Shown piece by piece: positions 60,877-64,000 of a DNA stretch of 64,000 bases (positions are counted from its first letter, which is position 1; every line of letters begins with the position of its first letter). The DNA lies in the NCBI GenBank assembly GCA_030949565.1, contig JAUZSK010000087.1, forward strand, positions 1 through 64,000. Direction: 5' to 3'. The notes under the pieces were generated by a model. It saw only the letters and a program-made list of their open reading frames with translations. It was not told the origin of the DNA and ran no database searches. A program made the position numbers and the translations under genes. The stretch is from Enterobacterales bacterium. Lineage in GTDB: Bacteria > Pseudomonadota > Gammaproteobacteria > Enterobacterales > Kangiellaceae.

Positions 60877-62765
60877 CTATTTTGCAACTGGTTCGATTGA
60901 GTCATTTGGCTTTGTATTTTTAGCTGAGTCCTGCTGCGCTTGCCACAAGCGAGCATAATGACCTTGTTGCGTTAGTAGGTTGAAATGATTGCCTTGCTCC
61001 ACAATTTCACCCTGTTGCAATACTAAAATTTGATCGGCATGGATCACCGTTGAAAGTCGATGGGCAATCACTAGACTGGTGGTGTTTTTAGCCAGCTCGT
61101 TAATGGCTTTTAAAATGGATTGCTCAGAATGACTATCTAGGGAGGAGGTTGCTTCATCAAACACCAATATAGGTGGTTGTTTTAATATCGTACGCGCAAT
61201 GGCGACCCGCTGTTTTTCACCACCAGAGAGTTTCAACCCTCGTTCACCAACCACCGTCTCAACGCCTTCGGGTAACTGCCTAATAAACTCAGAAAGGTGC
61301 GCCATTTCGATGGCTTGCATGACCTCTTGATCACTAGCATCAACCCGTCCATAACGAATATTTTCTAAAATGGAATCATTAAATAGCACTGTGTCCTGTG
61401 GCACGATTCCGATATGAGAGCGCAGTGAATGTTGGCTAACTCGGCTAATATCTTGACCATCAATTCGAATACAACCTTGGCTCGGATCATAAAATCGAAA
61501 CAGTAGTTTAACTAGAGTGGATTTACCGGCGCCACTGGCACCGACCACTGCGAGGGTTTGTCCTGCACTGAGTTTAAAGCTGACGTGCTTAAGGATCTGA
61601 CGTTTTTCATTGTAGTAAAAACTAACCTGTTCAAATTCAATCTCGCCACGGCTAATCAGCAGCTCTGGCGAGTCTTTTGGTTCGGTTATTTTGGGCTTGA
61701 TGGCCAGTAAATCAAACATCTTCTCGATATTAATTAATGACATTTTAATTTCACGATAGACAAAACCTAAAAAAATTAAGCGGCATAAATATTTGCATCA
61801 TAAAAGCGTTAATTAACACAAAATCACCAATACTCATAGTCTTATCCGCAACACCACCAGCGGCTAACAACAGCATACTGGTCATAGCAGTAGCAATAAT
61901 CAACGCTTGCCCAGTATTAAGCGCGAACAAGGATAATCGATTTTTGCGCCGAGCCGCTTCCCAAGTAGCTAGGTCTTGATCATAGCGATCGGCTTCAAAG
62001 GTTTCATTGGTGTAGTATTTAACTGTCTCATAGTTAAGTAAGCTATCAATCGCTCGGCTGTTTGAATTGGAATCGGCTTGATTGGCTTCTCTCAGAAAAC
62101 GATTACGCCACTCGGTTACTTTAACCGAAAATAGAATATAAGCCACTATGGAACTTAAGGTCACTAGAGCAAATACGCTACCGTAACGCGAAAACAAAAT
62201 AAACAACACCAGGATGATTTCAATCAGAGTCGGCAATATATTAAACACCATAAAACGCATTAAAAAAGTTAATACCACTGGTACCGCGTTCGATATCACG
62301 AGACAAGCCGCCGGTCTTTCGATCCAGGTGAAAATCCAAATCCAGTCGATGCAGATGGATAAAGACTTTATGCCCAATACGCCGCATGGCGCGTTCGGTG
62401 ACACGACCAAACAGGGTATCTCGAATTTCGCCAAATAAAACACTCGCCAGACGGAAGCAACCATACAATACCACCAGTGCTACCGGTGTTAGGGTCCAAA
62501 CCGATATGATCTGATTCATAAAGTCGGCATCATTATGCGTGCTAAGGTTTGACTCTGGTGCTAGATGGTCAACAATCGATTTCAATAAAAAGGGCAGTGC
62601 GATATTGGCCATTTTTGCGGCAATCATAAAAGCGATAGCCAGCACCACGCGACCTTTAAATTCACGTAAAAAAGGCAACAATTGCAATAGCGTATGCCAG
62701 TCTTTGACTTGGTTATCGCTGCTATGGCTAGAAAAATGACGCATAAAATAATTTAAAAATTCCAA
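60877..62765 (-). pseudogene. ATM1/ABCB7-type ABC exporter, frameshifted twice
   Basis: Half-transporter, about 628 residues: membrane domain then ATPase. ATM1 hallmarks are FHLDRKTGGLSRDIERGTSG, FMVFNILPTLIEIILV, SLLNYETVKYYTNETFEADR and SLINIEKMFDLL. The ATPase has Walker A VVGASGAGKSTLVKLLFRFY, signature GLKLSGGEKQRVAIARTILK, Walker B PPILVFDEATSSLDSHSE. One T too many at each of two runs breaks the frame (A6 62262-62267 and A7 61769-61775 on the plus strand). Repaired junctions read GINFLMRFMVFN and MPLNFLGFVYREIKMSLIN. The family exports glutathione-linked persulfides or metal complexes. Confidence 0.92.
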
Positions 62766-62859
62766 AATTTGTTGTGATAAAAAGGATTATAACAATTAAA
62801 TGATGTTAAAATGGAGACTAATTGATTCAATGCCATTTAAAATCCAATATGCCTAAATT

Positions 62860-63213
62860 ATGACTGAAGATTTTCGCCAAGCCTACCTACGCTTTATTGA
62901 CCAAACCCTAGAAACCGGCGTGGTATGGAACTTAATCCATACCGATGGATTCGCTATTTGTGAATCAGAACAATCTGCCGATATTTCAGTCATGCCTTTT
63001 TGGTCATCCAAGGCGGAAGCGCAAGCCGCTTGTATTGATGAGTGGCAAGAATATCAACCTAATCCGTTAGAGTTTGATGATTTTATTGATCATTGGCTGC
63101 ATGGCATGGCTGAGGATGAGGTTTATGTAGGCATTAACTGGTCTGATGAACTGGCTGGGGTTGAAATAGAGCCGGTTATTTTGATTGATGATCTACTAGC
63201 TGAGGATGAATAG
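62860..63213 (+). CDS. DUF2750 family protein
   Basis: A small acidic protein of 117 residues (VVWNLIHTDGFAICESEQ, ISVMPFWSSKAEAQAACIDE, EVYVGINWSDELAGVEIEP). The layout matches the DUF2750 family, which has no established function. No signal or membrane segment. Divergent from the ABC exporter, upstream of yceD. Confidence 0.8.
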   Translation: MTEDFRQAYLRFIDQTLETGVVWNLIHTDGFAICESEQSADISVMPFWSSKAEAQAACIDEWQEYQPNPLEFDDFIDHWLHGMAEDEVYVGINWSDELAGVEIEPVILIDDLLAEDE

Positions 63214-63357
63214 AAGCCGTCAATTAACGCCTAAAATGGCTTTGTTTTCCAACTAAATGGCTAATTTATAAAAAATTAGCTCTAACAGCTGATTTTATGG
63301 TCTTTTTTAACGAATAATTTTGCCTTTTAAGGCACTTTTGGGTAGAATCGCGCGCCT

Positions 63358-63882
63358 ATGACTGAGACTGAGCAAAAAATATCCACCTCAATCTATATTC
63401 AACCGAAAAAATTAGCAACCAAGCAGGGTCAACTGCGTTACCATTGGGATATTGCTGAATTTACTCGTTTGGATGGTTTACTCTATAATGATCAGGGTAA
63501 AATTGAGTTGGTTTTAAACGGACGATTTGATGATCGGCAACGATGTTTGGTCGATGCCCATATCAAAGCCAAGGTTCAGTTACAGTGTCAGACGACCTTT
63601 GAGCCGATTGACTATGAAATTGATACGCAGATTATTTATTGCAGCGTGATCAAAGAAGAACAGATTGAAACTCTAGAAGAGGACTATGAAGCATTACTTC
63701 TAGAAGATGGCCAAGTGGATATACGGCGGGTGATTGAAGATGAGTTAATCCTTTCTTTACCCATTGTAGCGAATAAGGCCAGCGGTGATACCTCGGTTAA
63801 GTTTAGTTATGGCGAGTTACCGCAGCAAAAACCGCAGCAAAAAAATCCGTTTGCGGCTTTAAAAGATTTAAAGCTTCATTAA
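63358..63882 (+). CDS. yceD: YceD/DUF177 family 23S rRNA accumulation protein
   Basis: A 174-residue acidic protein needed for normal 23S rRNA levels in E. coli. DUF177 signs are KVQLQCQTTFEPIDYEIDTQ (the conserved C-Q-R/T-C-like strand), an acidic loop and RRVIEDELILSLPIVANKAS. It lies 97 bases before rpmF, the conserved gene pair. The start ATG 63358 follows an AT-rich promoter-like stretch. Confidence 0.93.
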   Translation: MTETEQKISTSIYIQPKKLATKQGQLRYHWDIAEFTRLDGLLYNDQGKIELVLNGRFDDRQRCLVDAHIKAKVQLQCQTTFEPIDYEIDTQIIYCSVIKEEQIETLEEDYEALLLEDGQVDIRRVIEDELILSLPIVANKASGDTSVKFSYGELPQQKPQQKNPFAALKDLKLH

Positions 63883-63979
63883 TTTGAAGTAGCTAGCTAG
63901 CATTAAAGAAGAGTATTTAACGCCCGTTATATAAGTAGACACAGAATTTTAAGCATTTATTATTTTAGGAGCATATCCA

Positions 63980-64000
63980 ATGGCAGTTCAAAAAGTAAAA
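63980..64000 (+). CDS. rpmF: 50S ribosomal protein L32 (first 7 codons, cut by window edge)
   Basis: ATG 63980 begins MAVQKVK, the conserved L32 N terminus (MAVQxxK), with AGGAG 8 bases upstream. Identification rests on this and on the yceD-rpmF neighbourhood. Confidence 0.85.

Overview
The window looks like chromosomal DNA of a low-GC marine gammaproteobacterium. Support comes from the order rluC / maf(yceF) / yceD / rpmF, the block 4.5S RNA - dnaX - ybaB - recR, an rmf gene, E. coli-like deoA, deoB, upp and fadH sequences, several TonB receptors and a GlyGly-CTERM peptidase. A Kangiella- or Alteromonadales-like host is my guess, not something shown.

Layout. 0-3.7 kb: end of a TonB-dependent receptor and a TPR-sulfotransferase. 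3.9-6 kb: fhs and a small partner gene. 6-9 kb: an MFS exporter and a BCCT carrier. 9.6-12.2 kb: tRNA-Val, gltX and an M23 peptidase. 12.2-19.2 kb: a cell-envelope locus with an inactive-transglutaminase/7TM protein fused to a RimK-like ATP-grasp ligase, a membrane-anchored TPR protein and two outer-membrane barrels that look paralogous. 19.4-43.2 kb: a long nucleic-acid and nucleoside scavenging region. It holds adenine deaminase, an organophosphate carrier, an NCS2 purine permease, an exported LOG-family protein, a purine phosphoribosyltransferase, deoB, upp, a PhoD / S1-P1 nuclease / HAD phosphatase operon, an Oar-type receptor, the deoA-deoC-ALDH16 operon, nupC, cdd, a RutR-like regulator and tdk. 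43.3-64 kb: a secreted M14 peptidase, then mostly housekeeping genes (rmf, nadA, pilU, tRNA-Ser, ffs, dnaX-ybaB-recR, ansA, sppA, fadH, a HicB-like gene, rluC, a DMT transporter, maf, an ATM1-type ABC exporter, a DUF2750 gene, yceD, start of rpmF).

How the genes fit together. The scavenging region can be read as one pathway. Secreted phosphoesterase and nuclease break down extracellular nucleic acid. An exported LOG enzyme could split nucleotides into base and ribose 5-phosphate. NupC, the NCS2 permease and the organophosphate carrier import the products. Adenine deaminase, Cdd, DeoA, DeoB, DeoC, Upp, Tdk and a phosphoribosyltransferase salvage or burn them, and ALDH16 would remove the acetaldehyde made by DeoC. 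Related palindromes of the form TTRACC-N4-GGTYAA lie before deoA, nupC, cdd and the Oar-type receptor, and fit a RutR-type repressor.

Caution: about 16 genes are interrupted by single-base indels, mostly in homopolymer runs, while protein similarity continues cleanly in the next frame. Sequencing or assembly error is the likeliest explanation. These genes are given as one feature over their full extent, typed as pseudogene because the frame is broken as written.
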